Assembly (NCBI RefSeq): GCF_008932115.1
Contig: NZ_CP044543.1
Location: 186,001-250,000, forward strand
Reading direction: 5' to 3'
Source of the DNA: Bradyrhizobium betae
GTDB taxonomy: Bacteria > Pseudomonadota > Alphaproteobacteria > Rhizobiales > Xanthobacteraceae
DNA length: 64,000 nucleotides
In this document: in pieces, positions 36,230 to 46,538 of the stretch
Layout of the letters: each line of letters starts with the position of its first letter
How positions within the stretch are numbered: the first letter of the stretch is position 1
The notes under the pieces: model-generated
What the model saw: only the letters and a program-made list of their open reading frames with translations
The model's database searches: none
What the model was told of the DNA's origin: nothing
Program-made: the position numbers and the translations under genes

Positions 36230-37399
36230 ATGGGGTCGATCGATAAGTACATCTTCCGCACGACGCTGGCGTCGTTTGCGCTGGTCCTGGTCAGCCTCAC
36301 CGGCGTGATCTGGATTACGCAGGCGTTGCGCGGCATCGACCTGATGACCAGCCAGGGTCAGACCATCCTCACCTTCCTCGGCATCACCAGCCTCGTCGTG
36401 CCTGCGCTGGTCCTGATCATCTCGCCGATCGCGCTGATGATCGCGATCTCGCATACGCTGAACAAGCTGGCGACCGACTCCGAGATCATCGTGATGAATG
36501 CCGCCGGCTTCTCGCCGTTCCGGCTGTTCTATCCGTTCTTCTATGCCACCTGCGTGGTCGCCCTGCTGGTGGCCTTCATCGCGGCCTATCTTGCTCCCGA
36601 CGGCATGCGGCGGATCAAGCAGTGGGATGCCGAGATCACGGCCGACGTGCTCACCAACATCCTGCAGCCAGGCCGCTTCGCCCAGCTCGACAAGAACCTC
36701 ACGATCCGGATCCGCGAACGCCAGCCGGGCGGCATCCTCGCCGGTATCTTCATCGACGACCGCCGCGATCCCAACGAGCGCGTCTCGATCGTCGCCGAGC
36801 ACGGCGAGGTCGTGAAGAACGAGACCGGATCGTTCCTGGTGCTGAAGGACGGCAATCTGCAGCGCTTCGAGGCCGGCAAGCGCGATCCGGCGCTAGTGGC
36901 GTTCGGCCGCTACGGCTTCGACATGTCGAAGTTCTCGGGCCAGGGCCACGACGTCACCCTCGGCATTCGCGAGCGCTATCTGTGGGAGCTGTTCGCGCCG
37001 TACGAGGACGATCCGGTCTACAAGCAGATTCCCGGGCAGTTCCGATCAGCCCTGCATGACAGCCTGCTGGCGCCGATCTATCCCTTCGCCTTTGCCGTGC
37101 TGACCTTTGCCTTCCTCGGCGCACCGCGCACCACCCGCCAGAGCCGCAACTTCTCGATCGGCGGCTCCATCATCGCCGTGTTCGGCCTGCGCATGGCGGG
37201 ATTTGCCTGTTCGGTGATGGCGGTGAAGTCGCCAGGCCCGGTGCTGTTCCAATACGCGATGGTCATTGGCGCCATCGGTGTCGGGCTGTGGATGATCATC
37301 GGCGGCGTCGTGGTCGAGCCGCCTGCCCGCCTCATGGAGGCCATCAACAGGTCGAACGCGCGCATCGCACGGCTGTTCAGACGGCCGGCGACCGCATGA
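36230..37399 (+). CDS. lptF: LPS export ABC transporter permease LptF
   Basis: One of two permeases of LptB2FG, which extracts LPS from the inner membrane and passes it to LptC-LptA. The 389 residues have the YjgP/YjgQ layout: IDKYIFRTTLASFALV and two membrane helices, a coupling helix region (HTLNKLATDSEIIVMNAAGFSPF), a periplasmic beta-jellyroll (about 130-275) and three C-terminal helices. It overlaps lptG by four bases. ATG at 36230 has no strong ribosome-binding site. Confidence 0.94.
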   Translation: MGSIDKYIFRTTLASFALVLVSLTGVIWITQALRGIDLMTSQGQTILTFLGITSLVVPALVLIISPIALMIAISHTLNKLATDSEIIVMNAAGFSPFRLFYPFFYATCVVALLVAFIAAYLAPDGMRRIKQWDAEITADVLTNILQPGRFAQLDKNLTIRIRERQPGGILAGIFIDDRRDPNERVSIVAEHGEVVKNETGSFLVLKDGNLQRFEAGKRDPALVAFGRYGFDMSKFSGQGHDVTLGIRERYLWELFAPYEDDPVYKQIPGQFRSALHDSLLAPIYPFAFAVLTFAFLGAPRTTRQSRNFSIGGSIIAVFGLRMAGFACSVMAVKSPGPVLFQYAMVIGAIGVGLWMIIGGVVVEPPARLMEAINRSNARIARLFRRPATA

Positions 37400-38493
37400 G
37401 CATGCTCACCAACACACTCGGACGCTATTTCGCCGGACGCTTCGTCGTCGCGGCGCTCGGCGTGTTCGCGAGCATCTTCCTGCTGCTGGTGCTGGTCGAC
37501 TACATCGAGATGGTGCGCAAGACCTCAGGGCTCGCGTCCGCCTCCGCGCTGATGGTCGCCGAGACCTCGCTGTTCCGGGTGCCGCAGCTGCTCGAGAAGC
37601 TGACGCCGTTCTGTATGCTGATCGGCGCCATGACCTGCTATCTCGCGCTCTCCCGCCGGCTCGAGCTGGTGGTCGCGCGCGCCGCCGGCATCTCCGCCTG
37701 GCAGTTCATCTCGCCGGCGCTCGGCAGCGCGCTGCTGATCGGGGTGATCGCCACCGTCGCCTACAATCCAATGTCGGCGAATCTGCGCGAACTCTCCAAG
37801 CGCATGGAAGCCGAGCTGTTCGGCTCCGCGCCCGGGGGCGGCATCCAGGATGCATCGGGCTTCTGGCTGAACCAGGTGACGAGCGACGGCCAGACCATCA
37901 TCAATGCGGCGCGCAGCGAGCAACAGGGCGTCCGGCTCACCGGCCTCACGCTGTTCCGTTTTGACACGGAGCAACACTTCAAGGAGCGAATCGAGGCGCG
38001 CGAGGCGACGCTCGAGTCCGGCCATTGGCTGTTCAAGTCGGTGCGCCGCTTCTCGCTGGACCAGCCGCCCATCGACCAGGCCACGTTGGTGATTCCGACG
38101 ACGCTGACCGAAGCCCAGATTCGCAACAGCTTTTCCACACCGGAGACTGTGTCTTTTTGGCAACTACCGAGCTACATCCGCTCCTCCGAAAGCTCGGGCT
38201 TCGCGACAGCCGGCTATCGACTCCAGTATCACAAGCTGTTGGCGCAGCCGTTTTTGCTTGCTGCCATGGTGATGCTGGCGGCCTCCGTGTCGTTGCGCTT
38301 CTTCAGGATGGGCGGCGTACAGAAGATGGTTTTGAGTGGCGTGGGCGCAGGCTTTCTGCTCTACGTTTTGTCGAAAGTGACTGAAGACTTGAGCAAGGCT
38401 GAGTTGATGCATCCGATCGCTGCGGCGTGGTTGCCCGTGGTGGTGGGCGGCCTCACCGGCTTTTTGGCCTTGTTGTATCAGGAGGACGGTTAG
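37396..38493 (+). CDS. lptG: LPS export ABC transporter permease LptG
   Basis: Partner permease of LptF, 365 residues. MSMLTNTLGRYFAGRFVVAALGVF begins the first helix. The LPS-gate helices, the coupling motif (ALSRRLELVVARAAGISAWQF), a periplasmic jellyroll and three C-terminal helices follow the family pattern. Start ATG 37396 overlaps the lptF stop (ATGA). The longer frame from 37288 is an overlap with lptF. Confidence 0.94.
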   Translation: MSMLTNTLGRYFAGRFVVAALGVFASIFLLLVLVDYIEMVRKTSGLASASALMVAETSLFRVPQLLEKLTPFCMLIGAMTCYLALSRRLELVVARAAGISAWQFISPALGSALLIGVIATVAYNPMSANLRELSKRMEAELFGSAPGGGIQDASGFWLNQVTSDGQTIINAARSEQQGVRLTGLTLFRFDTEQHFKERIEAREATLESGHWLFKSVRRFSLDQPPIDQATLVIPTTLTEAQIRNSFSTPETVSFWQLPSYIRSSESSGFATAGYRLQYHKLLAQPFLLAAMVMLAASVSLRFFRMGGVQKMVLSGVGAGFLLYVLSKVTEDLSKAELMHPIAAAWLPVVVGGLTGFLALLYQEDG

Positions 38494-40979
38494 TGACTGC
38501 CGTCCATCGAGGGCTCGTGTCTCGTTTGACGCGCCGCACATTGGTGCGCGCGAACGGGTGCGGCTTGTCCGTGCGCAGGCTCTTGCTCGCCGTCGCCGCG
38601 GTGGCCTCGCTCGGCGGGCTGATGGATGCAGCCCTCGTGTCCTCCGCCTCCGCCCAGGCCTTCACCTACAATCCGCTGCCGCCGCGTCCGAAGCCGCCGA
38701 AAGCCGCCAACGACAACCAGATGCTGGTGCAGGCGACCGAGGTCGACTACGACTACAACAATTCGCGCGTCTCCGCGGTCGGCAACGTCCAGCTGTTCTA
38801 CAACGGCACCAGCGTCGAGGCCGACAGGGTCGTCTACGACCAGAAGACCAAGCGCCTGCATGCCGAAGGCAACATCCGCATGACGGATGCCGACGGCAAG
38901 ATCACCTATGCCGAGATCCTGGATCTCAGCGACGACTACCGCGACGGTTTCGTCGATTCGCTGCGCGTGGACACGGCCGACCAGACCCGCATGGCCGCGA
39001 GCCGCTCCGACCGCTCCAACGGCAACTACACGGTGTTCGAGAACGGCGTCTACACGGCCTGCGCGCCATGCAAGGACGATCCGAAGAAGCCGCCGCTGTG
39101 GCAGGTCAAGGGTGCGCGTATCATCCACGACCAGCAGGAGAAGATGCTGTATTTCGAGACGGCGCAGCTCGAGTTCTTCGGCGTGCCTATCGCCTACATG
39201 CCCTACTTCTCGACGCCTGACCCGACCGTGAAGCGCAAGACCGGCTTCCTGATGCCGGGCTTCACCTCCTACACCCCGTTCGGCTACGGCGTCGAAGTCC
39301 CGTTCTACTGGGCTATCGCGCCCGACATGGACATGACCTTCAGCCCGCGCATCACGTCCAAGCAGGGCGTGCTGTTCCAGGCCGAGTTCCGCCAGCGCCT
39401 GATGGACGGCGCCTACCAGATCCGCCTCTACGGCATCGACCAGCTCGATCCCGGCCAGTTCGCGGGCCAGCCGGGCGACCGCCAGTTCCGCGGCGGCGTC
39501 GAGACCAAGGGCCAGTTCGCGCTGAACGACAAATGGGTCTGGGGCTGGGACGGCGTCCTGCTCTCCGACTACTATTTCATGTCGGACTACCGCCTGTCGG
39601 CCTACCGCGATCCGCTCGGTTCGTTCCTGAACCTGCCGACCGACGCGCTGTCGCAGCTCTATCTGACCGGCGTCGGCAATCGCAGCTTCTTCGACGCGCG
39701 CACGATGTACTGGCTGAGCTTCTCGGGTAACCAGCAACAGGTCCCGATCGTCTATCCCGTGATCGACTATTCGAACGTGCTCAACTATCCGGTGTTCGGC
39801 GGCGAGTTCAGCTACAAGACCAATTTCGTGAACCTGTCGCGCGAGAGCGCGGTGTTCGATCCGATCACGACGCTCGCCAACACCAACAGCCTGTGCACGA
39901 CGGCGTCGGCCGATCCGCTCGCCCGCACGCCGTCGCAGTGCCTGCTGCGCGGCGTCCCCGGCACCTACACCCGCCTGACGGCGGAAGCGCAGTGGCGCAA
40001 ATCCTTCACCGACCCGCTCGGCCAGATCTGGACGCCGTTCGCCAGCCTGCGCGCCGACGCGATCAACTCCTCGATCTCAAACCAGCCGGGCGTGTCGAAC
40101 TATCTGCCCGTCGGCGATACCCAGGCGCTGCGCCTGATGCCGACCGTCGGCCTGGAATACCGCTATCCCTTCATCAACGTTCAGCCCTGGGGCTCGACCA
40201 CCGTCGAGCCGATCGCGCAGATCATCATCCGCCCGAACGAAACCTATGCCGGCAAGTTCCCGAACGAGGACGCCCAGAGCATGGTGTTCGACGCCTCGAA
40301 CCTGTTCAGCGTCGACAAGTTCTCCGGCTACGACCGCGTCGAGGGCGGCGGCCGCGCCAATGTGGGCGTGCAGGCCACCACGCAGTTCGACAAGGGCGGC
40401 GCCGTCAAGGTGCTGTTCGGACAGTCCTACCAGCTGTTCGGCATGAACTCCTATGCGGTGCAGGACTCCATCAACACGGGCGTCGATTCCGGCCTCGACA
40501 AGCCGCGCTCCGATTACGTGGCGAGCGCCAGCTACTCGCCCAACAGCACCTACACGTTCAGCGTCCGCTCCCGCATGGACGAGCAGACCTGGAACGTGCA
40601 GCGCTTCGAGGCGGAAGGCCGCGCCAACTTCAATCGCTGGTCGATCAGCATGATGTACGGCAATTACGCGCCGCAGCCGGAGCTTGGCTATCTGACGCGC
40701 CGCGAGGGCATCCTGACGACAGGCTCGCTGAAGGTTGCGACCAACTGGGTGGTGACGGGCTCGGCGCGCTGGGACCTCGAGGCCAACAAGATCAACCAGT
40801 ATGTGCTCGGGGCCGGCTATGTCGACGATTGCTTCGTGCTGGCGGCGAACTATGTAACTTCGTATAGTTATTCTGCGGGCACGACGCCGCCCGTGCTGAG
40901 CCACGCGTTCATGTTCCAGATCGGTCTGCGCACGCTGGCAACCTCGAGCGGTAGCAGCAGTTCCGCCGGCTTCCAGTAA
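38493..40979 (+). CDS. lptD: LPS assembly protein LptD
   Basis: Outer-membrane barrel that inserts LPS into the outer leaflet with LptE. The 828 residues have a signal peptide (cleavage after SASAQA, about residue 46), an LptA-like jellyroll (AnDNQMLVQATEVDYDYNN... to about 270) and a large barrel to the C-terminus. Family motifs PYFSTPDPTVKRKTGFLMP and TAEAQWRKSF are clear. Cys pairs near 190 (CAPC) and in CTTASADP...SQC may form the disulphides. It starts at a GTG overlapping the lptG stop by one base, so expression is coupled. Confidence 0.93.
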   Translation: MTAVHRGLVSRLTRRTLVRANGCGLSVRRLLLAVAAVASLGGLMDAALVSSASAQAFTYNPLPPRPKPPKAANDNQMLVQATEVDYDYNNSRVSAVGNVQLFYNGTSVEADRVVYDQKTKRLHAEGNIRMTDADGKITYAEILDLSDDYRDGFVDSLRVDTADQTRMAASRSDRSNGNYTVFENGVYTACAPCKDDPKKPPLWQVKGARIIHDQQEKMLYFETAQLEFFGVPIAYMPYFSTPDPTVKRKTGFLMPGFTSYTPFGYGVEVPFYWAIAPDMDMTFSPRITSKQGVLFQAEFRQRLMDGAYQIRLYGIDQLDPGQFAGQPGDRQFRGGVETKGQFALNDKWVWGWDGVLLSDYYFMSDYRLSAYRDPLGSFLNLPTDALSQLYLTGVGNRSFFDARTMYWLSFSGNQQQVPIVYPVIDYSNVLNYPVFGGEFSYKTNFVNLSRESAVFDPITTLANTNSLCTTASADPLARTPSQCLLRGVPGTYTRLTAEAQWRKSFTDPLGQIWTPFASLRADAINSSISNQPGVSNYLPVGDTQALRLMPTVGLEYRYPFINVQPWGSTTVEPIAQIIIRPNETYAGKFPNEDAQSMVFDASNLFSVDKFSGYDRVEGGGRANVGVQATTQFDKGGAVKVLFGQSYQLFGMNSYAVQDSINTGVDSGLDKPRSDYVASASYSPNSTYTFSVRSRMDEQTWNVQRFEAEGRANFNRWSISMMYGNYAPQPELGYLTRREGILTTGSLKVATNWVVTGSARWDLEANKINQYVLGAGYVDDCFVLAANYVTSYSYSAGTTPPVLSHAFMFQIGLRTLATSSGSSSSAGFQ

Positions 40980-41046
40980 TCGTCTGAAGTACCGGGGGCG
41001 CGTTCCTGATCGCAGGCTCATCCCGGCTGACATCCGAGCGACAATC

Positions 41047-41982
41047 ATGACGACCCCATTTCCTTTCCTCCGCCTCCTCCTCGCCATCAGCGCCGGGGTG
41101 ATCCTGACCGGCCTGCCCTCGCCGTCGCGCGCGCAGAACATCGTCGTCATGGTCAACGGCGATCCCATCACCGATTTCGACATCGACCAGCGCTCCAAGC
41201 TCGACCAGCTGACGACACAGAAGACCCCGAGCCGGCAGGAGGTCATCAACGAGCTGATCGACGACAAGATCAAGATGAAGGAAGGCAAGAAGTACGGCGT
41301 CGATCCTGGCGTCTCCGACATCAACCAGTCCTACGAGGGCATGGCGCAGCGCATGCGCATCACGCCGGACCAGCTCACCAAGTCGCTCGAGGTCAAGGGC
41401 GTCCGCCCCGAAACGTTGAAGGGCCGCATGAAGGCCGAGATGGTCTGGACCAGCCTCGTGCGCGGCCGCTACAAGGAAAAGCTGATGGTCGGAGAGCGCG
41501 ACGTGGCGCAGGCCGTGCAGGCCGAAACCGGCGACAAGCTGCAGATCGAGGGCACCGAATACAAGATGCAGCCGATCGTGCTGATCGTGCCGCGCGGCTC
41601 GTCTCCGGCCTTCCAGGAGACCCGGATGAAGGAAGCCGAGCAATATCGCTCGCGCGTCGGAAGCTGCGAGGAGGCCAACTCGCTGTTCCGCTCGACGCCG
41701 AACGCCACCATCCGCGACAACGTCACCAAGACCACCGCGGAGCTGCCGGAGGCGCTGCGCAAGGTGCTCGACGACACGCCGATCGGCCATCTGACCGCGC
41801 CCGAGGTAACCAAGGCGGGCATCGAGATGGTTGTGCTGTGCTCGCGCAAGCCGACCATGATCGACACGCCGAAGAAGCGCGAGGTCCGCGAGAAGATGTA
41901 CCAGCAGAAATACGAGAAGACCCAGAAGACCTATCTCGACGAGCTCCGCAAGGCGGCGATGATCGAATATCGCAACCGCTGA
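41047..41982 (+). CDS. SurA-like periplasmic chaperone
   Basis: A 311-residue exported protein with a signal peptide (about 1-29, ending PSRAQ). The N-terminal SurA-type helical domain contains VMVNGDPITDFDIDQRSKL and INELIDDKIKMKEGKKYG. The C-terminal half, with EYKMQPIVLIVP and PIGHLTAPEVTKAGIEMVVL, resembles one parvulin domain but lacks the usual GGDLG motif, so it is probably a chaperone without isomerase activity. It follows lptD and precedes pdxA with one-base overlap, matching the usual lptD-surA-pdxA-rsmA order. Confidence 0.85.
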   Translation: MTTPFPFLRLLLAISAGVILTGLPSPSRAQNIVVMVNGDPITDFDIDQRSKLDQLTTQKTPSRQEVINELIDDKIKMKEGKKYGVDPGVSDINQSYEGMAQRMRITPDQLTKSLEVKGVRPETLKGRMKAEMVWTSLVRGRYKEKLMVGERDVAQAVQAETGDKLQIEGTEYKMQPIVLIVPRGSSPAFQETRMKEAEQYRSRVGSCEEANSLFRSTPNATIRDNVTKTTAELPEALRKVLDDTPIGHLTAPEVTKAGIEMVVLCSRKPTMIDTPKKREVREKMYQQKYEKTQKTYLDELRKAAMIEYRNR

Positions 41983-42998
41983 TGGCCACCCACCCTGCCA
42001 AGCCCCTCGCCCTGACGCTGGGAGAGCCCGCCGGCATCGGCCCCGACATCACGATCGCAGCCTGGCTCAGGCGCCGTGAACTGAACCTGCCCGCCTTCTA
42101 CCTGCTCGGCGACGAGGCCGCGATCGCGCGCCGCGCCAAAGCGCTCGGTGCCGATATCAGGATCGCCGCGTCGAGCGCCGGCGAGGCCCCGGCCGTGTTC
42201 AATGATGCCTTGCCCGTCGTGGCCACCGGCGCGCAAGCCACGGCCGAGCCCGGCACGCCCGACGCATCAAGCGCACCAGCCGCGCTCGCCTCGATCCGCC
42301 AGGCCGTCGCCGACGTCCGCGAAGGGCGCGCCAGCGCCGTCGTCACCAATCCGATCGCCAAGAGCGTGCTCTACCGCGCAGGCTTCCGTCATCCCGGCCA
42401 CACCGAATTCCTCGCCGAGCTCGCGGCCGTGGACGGCCGCGTGCCGCAGCCGGTGATGATGCTGTGGTCGCCGCGGCTCGCCGTGGTGCCTGTGACCATC
42501 CACGTCTCGCTGCGCGAAGCGCTGGCCCAGCTCACCAGCGAGCTGATCGTCTCGACCGTGCGCATCGTTGCCGCCGAGCTCAAGTCCCGCTTCGGCATCG
42601 CGACGCCGCGCATCGCGATCTCCGGCCTCAACCCGCACGCCGGCGAGGACGGCTCGCTCGGCCACGAGGAGCAGACCGTCATCGCGCCGGCGCTCAGGAC
42701 GCTGCGCAACGACGGCATCGACGCCAGAGGGCCATTGCCCGCCGACACCATGTTCCACGAAGCCGCGCGCAACCTCTATGACTGCGCGGTCTGCATGTAT
42801 CACGACCAGGCGCTGATCCCGATCAAGACGGTCGCCTTCGACGACGCCGTCAACGTCACGCTCGGCCTGCCCTTCATCCGCACCTCGCCCGATCACGGCA
42901 CCGCCTTCGACATCGCCGGCACCGGCAAAGCCAATCCGGCCAGCCTGATCGCGGCGCTGAGGCTTGCAAGCCGCATGGCGGCCGCGACAAGCGAATGA
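41982..42998 (+). CDS. pdxA: 4-hydroxythreonine-4-phosphate dehydrogenase
   Basis: NAD-dependent step of pyridoxal phosphate synthesis. The 338 residues have [13 protein letters not shown], the metal-binding [43 protein letters not shown] and [18 protein letters not shown]. The start overlaps the upstream stop by one base and the end overlaps rsmA by four, so it is tightly coupled. Confidence 0.96.
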   Translation: MATHPAKPLALTLGEPAGIGPDITIAAWLRRRELNLPAFYLLGDEAAIARRAKALGADIRIAASSAGEAPAVFNDALPVVATGAQATAEPGTPDASSAPAALASIRQAVADVREGRASAVVTNPIAKSVLYRAGFRHPGHTEFLAELAAVDGRVPQPVMMLWSPRLAVVPVTIHVSLREALAQLTSELIVSTVRIVAAELKSRFGIATPRIAISGLNPHAGEDGSLGHEEQTVIAPALRTLRNDGIDARGPLPADTMFHEAARNLYDCAVCMYHDQALIPIKTVAFDDAVNVTLGLPFIRTSPDHGTAFDIAGTGKANPASLIAALRLASRMAAATSE

Positions 42999-43852
42999 GC
43001 GCGATCGACGACCTCCCGCCGCTTCGCGAGGTCATTCGCCAGCACGCGCTGTCGGCCCGCAAATCGCTAGGCCAGAATTTCCTGCTCGACCTCAACCTCA
43101 CCGCGCGCATCGCGCGCGCGGCAGCGCCGCTCGAGGACGCCACCATCGTCGAGATCGGCCCGGGCCCGGGAGGGCTGACCCGCGCGCTGCTCGCGCTCGG
43201 CGCCAGGCGCGTCATCGCCATCGAGCATGACGAGCGCGCGATCCCTGCCCTGCAGGATATTTCCGCGCGCTACCCCAACAGGCTCGAGATCGTGCAGGGC
43301 GATGCCATGACCTTCGATCCCCGTCCGCTGCTCGCCGGCGAACGCGCGAAGATCGTCGCGAACCTGCCCTACAACATCGCGACCCAGCTCCTGATCGGCT
43401 GGCTCACCACCGAGCCCTGGCCGCCCTGGTACGACGTGATGGTCCTGATGTTTCAGCGCGAGGTCGGCGAGCGCATCGTCGCGCGCGAGGACGAGGAGGC
43501 CTATGGCCGCCTCGGCGTGCTCGCCAATTGGCGCTGCGAGACCAAGATCCTGTTCGACATTGCGCCGTCCGCTTTCGTGCCGCCGCCGAAGGTCACGTCC
43601 TCAGTCGTGCGTCTGGTGCCGCGCGCAGAGCCGCTTCCCTGCGATCGAAGATTGCTCGAACAGGTCGCAGCCGCGGCCTTCGGCCAGCGCCGCAAGATGC
43701 TGCGCCAGAGCCTGAAATCGCTCGGCGTCGATCCCGCGCGTCTTGCCGCCGCCGCCGGCGTCGATGCGACGCGGCGCGCCGAGACCGTGCCCATTTCCGG
43801 CTTTGTTGCCATGGCGCGTGAATTGGCGGATATACGCAGCGAGGCACGATAA
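42995..43852 (+). CDS. rsmA: 16S rRNA dimethyladenosine transferase
   Basis: Dimethylates two adjacent adenines in helix 45 of 16S rRNA (KsgA). The 285 residues have [19 protein letters not shown], the SAM loop [27 protein letters not shown] and the catalytic [11 protein letters not shown]. It is the last gene of the lpt-surA-pdxA run and is followed by an alcohol dehydrogenase after 22 bases. Confidence 0.96.
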   Translation: MSAIDDLPPLREVIRQHALSARKSLGQNFLLDLNLTARIARAAAPLEDATIVEIGPGPGGLTRALLALGARRVIAIEHDERAIPALQDISARYPNRLEIVQGDAMTFDPRPLLAGERAKIVANLPYNIATQLLIGWLTTEPWPPWYDVMVLMFQREVGERIVAREDEEAYGRLGVLANWRCETKILFDIAPSAFVPPPKVTSSVVRLVPRAEPLPCDRRLLEQVAAAAFGQRRKMLRQSLKSLGVDPARLAAAAGVDATRRAETVPISGFVAMARELADIRSEAR

Positions 43853-43874
43853 CAGGAATTTCGGAGGAAGGAAT

Positions 43875-44933
43875 ATGGCGTTGATGCGTCGGCAGTCCCT
43901 GGTCAAGTTCGATGCGCCGCTGTGCGAGACCATCGTGGACACGCCAAAGCCGCAGGGGCGCGAGGTGCTGGTGCGCATCGAGCGCTGCGGCCTCTGCCAT
44001 TCCGACCTGCACATCCAGGACGGCTATGCCGATCTCGGCGGCGGCAAGAAGCTCGACACCACGCGCGGCATGACGCTGCCCTTCACGCTCGGCCACGAGA
44101 TCGCCGGCGTCGTCGACGAAGTCGGATCCGACGTGCCGGCTGGCCTCGTCGGAGCCAGGAAGGCGGTGTTCCCCTGGATCGGCTGCGGCCAGTGCCGCGA
44201 CTGCGCCAATGGCGACGAGAATCTCTGTGTGAAGCAGCGCTTCCTCGGCGTCTCCATCGACGGCGGCTTCGCCACCCACGTGCTGGTGCCCGACGCGAAA
44301 TACCTGCTCGACTACGATCCCCTGCCCGTCAACCAGGCCGCGACCCTGATGTGCTCGGGCGTGACCGCCTATGGCGCGCTCAAGCGCCTGGTCGACCGTC
44401 CGCGCCAGCGCAATTTGCTGCTGATCGGTCTTGGCGGCGTCGGCATGATGGGCCTGTCGTTCGCGCAAGCCATGTTCAAGCAGCCGATCACGGTCGCCGA
44501 CCTCTCGCCGGCCGCGCGCGACACCGCGCTGAAGAACGGCGCAGCCAACGCCTATGATCCGTCCGAGCCCGACGTGATCAAGCGCATCCTCAAGGAGACC
44601 GAAGGCGGCTTCGACGAGATCGTCGACTTCGCCGGCAATGAGAAGTCGATGGCGTTCGCGGTCGCCGTGGCCGCGCGCGGCGGCAAGATCGTGGTCTCCG
44701 GCCTGATGGGCGGGCAGTTCACGCTGCCGATGGTGCAATGGGTCTACAAGCGCATGACCATCGAAGGCTTCATGGTGGGCACGCTCGCGGAGGCGCAGGA
44801 ACTGATGGCGCTGGCCCGCGCCGGCAAGATCAAGCCGACCCCGATGCGCGAGGAGCCGATGGGCGACGTCCAGAAATGGATCGACGAGCTGCGCGCCGGC
44901 AAGGTGGTCGGCCGCATCGTGCTGAAGAACTGA
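43875..44933 (+). CDS. Zinc-dependent alcohol dehydrogenase
   Basis: A medium-chain dehydrogenase of 352 residues. Catalytic zinc ligands are in CGLCHSDLH and GHEIAG; the structural zinc site is CGQCRDCANGDENLC. The Rossmann motif reads LIGLGGVGMMG. Substrate is unknown. ATG 43875 has GGAGGAAGG at about 43863-43871; the longer frame from 43743 only overlaps rsmA. It may be transcribed with rsmA or alone. Confidence 0.9.
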   Translation: MALMRRQSLVKFDAPLCETIVDTPKPQGREVLVRIERCGLCHSDLHIQDGYADLGGGKKLDTTRGMTLPFTLGHEIAGVVDEVGSDVPAGLVGARKAVFPWIGCGQCRDCANGDENLCVKQRFLGVSIDGGFATHVLVPDAKYLLDYDPLPVNQAATLMCSGVTAYGALKRLVDRPRQRNLLLIGLGGVGMMGLSFAQAMFKQPITVADLSPAARDTALKNGAANAYDPSEPDVIKRILKETEGGFDEIVDFAGNEKSMAFAVAVAARGGKIVVSGLMGGQFTLPMVQWVYKRMTIEGFMVGTLAEAQELMALARAGKIKPTPMREEPMGDVQKWIDELRAGKVVGRIVLKN

Positions 44934-45008
44934 GTTATTCCCCGGTGGCGGGATGAATGTCCCGCCGCCGCGCACGGAACGGCTTCGGCCGCGCTGCGTT
45001 GGCAGCCC

Positions 45009-45245
45009 ATGTCCATCCGTTGCACCGTCGAAAGCGCATTCTTCATCGCCTGGAGCTGTCTGGAGAAGAGCGGCGAGCTCGGTCCTCCGGATGCGACGGC
45101 GAACATGCTTCTCGATGCCATCGAAGCCCAGCTGCGGACCGGCGAACGCCGGCAGTTGATGCTCGCCAACAGGGCGATCGACGCCTATCGCCAGCAAATG
45201 GCGCAAGGCCACATCTCGGCCACGCACCGGATTCACCTGGGATGA
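45009..45245 (+). CDS. Small protein of unknown function, 78 residues
   Basis: Begins MSIRCTVESAFFIAWSCLEKSGEL and continues as a helical protein with IEAQLRTGERRQLMLANRAIDAYRQQMAQG. The first 18 residues are hydrophobic but contain charged Arg and Glu, so it is probably soluble. Proteins of this style occur in Bradyrhizobium without assigned function (from memory). No strong ribosome-binding site is seen. First of a string of small genes. Confidence 0.65.
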   Translation: MSIRCTVESAFFIAWSCLEKSGELGPPDATANMLLDAIEAQLRTGERRQLMLANRAIDAYRQQMAQGHISATHRIHLG

Positions 45246-45556
45246 TCCGGCCCGGACAACGCCTTGCGGCGCGCAACGCGACGCGCCCATCCGTGCGCGC
45301 TCTGTGTTCACTCCTGAACAGAGCGGCCAGCGGATCTCGAATTCCGTAGTTCTCCGGACCAGAACAAAGTTCGCAGCGTGCCCCATGAGCAACGTCCGAC
45401 CGATCGGGCGCGGCTTGCTCCGAGAACTTTTCGATTTCCCGCAAAGCCTTGTGTGCACTTTGGAACCGTCAGTTCCGCTGCGGAAACGTAGGGTTTTCCG
45501 AGCTGCCGATTCCCGGCCGAGCACCAGCCAAGATCAAGAACCAAGTGACGAGAAGC
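45246..45556. other. Intergenic region before the Crp-like gene, 311 bp
   Basis: Contains a dyad GGAAC...GTTCC at 45463-45477. Nothing coding is convincing; the open frames here are extensions of the Crp-like frame or antisense shadows. Confidence 0.3.
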
Positions 45557-46273
45557 GTGACCGGCCGGCCCCAGAACGATCTGCTTCGCAAGCTCGGCGT
45601 CCAGGATTTCGAGTTGCTCGCCCCGCACCTGCAATCGGTCGAGCTCGCCGCGAGCCACATCCTGCATCACGCCGGCGACGACGTCGCCGCCGTCCATTTC
45701 CCCTGCGGCCCGACCTTCGTGTCGTTCGCGGTGCCGGTCGAGGACGATCGCGAAGTCGAAAGCCTGCTGGTGGGCCGTGAAGGCGCGATCGGGATCTCCG
45801 CGGGCCGCGGACCGTCGCTGGCCTATTCCCGCATCGTCGTGAAGGTCGGCGGGACGCTGGCGCGCCTGCCGCTGCGCGCGCTCGAACAGGCGCAGCAGCG
45901 ATCGACCGGCCTGCAGGAGTTGTTCGTACGCTACGCCGCCTGCCAGTTTGCGCAGCTGCTGCAGACCGCGGCCTGCAACGCCGCGCATTCGATCGAGCAG
46001 CGCGCCGCCAAATGGATCATCGCAGCCCGGGAGCATATCGGCGGCGACGAGATCCCCCTCACCCACGAGCAGCTCGCCGGCATGCTCGGCGTCTCGCGCA
46101 GCTATGCCAGCCGCGTCATCCAGACGTTCAAGGCCAGGCGCATCCTCGCCACCCGCCGCGGCGCCATCCTGATCCTCGATGCCGCCGCGCTCGAGTCGAG
46201 CGCCTGCGCCTGCAACGGCACGGTGAAGAGGCATTTTCGCGAAGTGCTGGGACGAGCGGCCTCGGCGGGGTAG
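45557..46273 (+). CDS. Crp/Fnr-family transcriptional regulator
   Basis: A 238-residue regulator. The N-terminal half has the cupin-like sensory pattern (VELAASHILHHAGDDVAAVHFPCGPTF, then LVGREGAIG). The C-terminal winged helix reads LTHEQLAGMLGVSRSYASRVIQTFKARRI. The cyclic-AMP contact residues (RE...R-T/S) are not evident and there is no Cys cluster for iron-sulphur, so the signal is unknown. A GTG at 45557 (MTGRPQNDLL) is the most likely start; GTG 45545 and 45449 are alternatives. Confidence 0.85.
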   Translation: MTGRPQNDLLRKLGVQDFELLAPHLQSVELAASHILHHAGDDVAAVHFPCGPTFVSFAVPVEDDREVESLLVGREGAIGISAGRGPSLAYSRIVVKVGGTLARLPLRALEQAQQRSTGLQELFVRYAACQFAQLLQTAACNAAHSIEQRAAKWIIAAREHIGGDEIPLTHEQLAGMLGVSRSYASRVIQTFKARRILATRRGAILILDAAALESSACACNGTVKRHFREVLGRAASAG

Positions 46274-46322
46274 GACCAGCCGCACCGTCGGAACATAATC
46301 GCGTACCCCGCATTGCCCGGAC

Positions 46323-46538
46323 ATGCCGCGGTATTATTTTCACTTCGAGGGCCAGCAGCCCCACACCGACACGACAGGCGAATCACTCCTCGACGACGAG
46401 GCCGCCTGGCGCGAAGCGGTCCGCCTCTCTCGCGACGTCGAGCATGCGCTACGCCCCGGCGACAGCTGGACGCTCAGCGTGTTTGACGGCACCGAGCCGG
46501 TGTTCGTGCTGGCGATGGTGACGCGGCGGTTTCGGTGA
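46323..46538 (+). CDS. DUF6894-type small protein
   Basis: A 71-residue protein beginning MPRYYFHFEGQ and containing DDEAAWREAVRLSRDVEHAL and VFDGTEPVFVLAMV. This is the pattern of a small family abundant in Bradyrhizobium, here called DUF6894 from memory, with no known function. It follows the Crp-like gene by 49 bases and may be co-transcribed. Confidence 0.75.
   Translation: MPRYYFHFEGQQPHTDTTGESLLDDEAAWREAVRLSRDVEHALRPGDSWTLSVFDGTEPVFVLAMVTRRFR

Noticed and set aside
38427..38492. Upstream extension of lptD
   Set aside because: It overlaps lptG; the GTG at 38493 fits the one-base overlap and the signal peptide that follows.
45463..45490. GGAAC motif as a possible EcfG general-stress promoter before the Crp-like gene
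   Set aside because: No CGTT at 16-17 bases; the GGAAC...GTTCC is only a short dyad.
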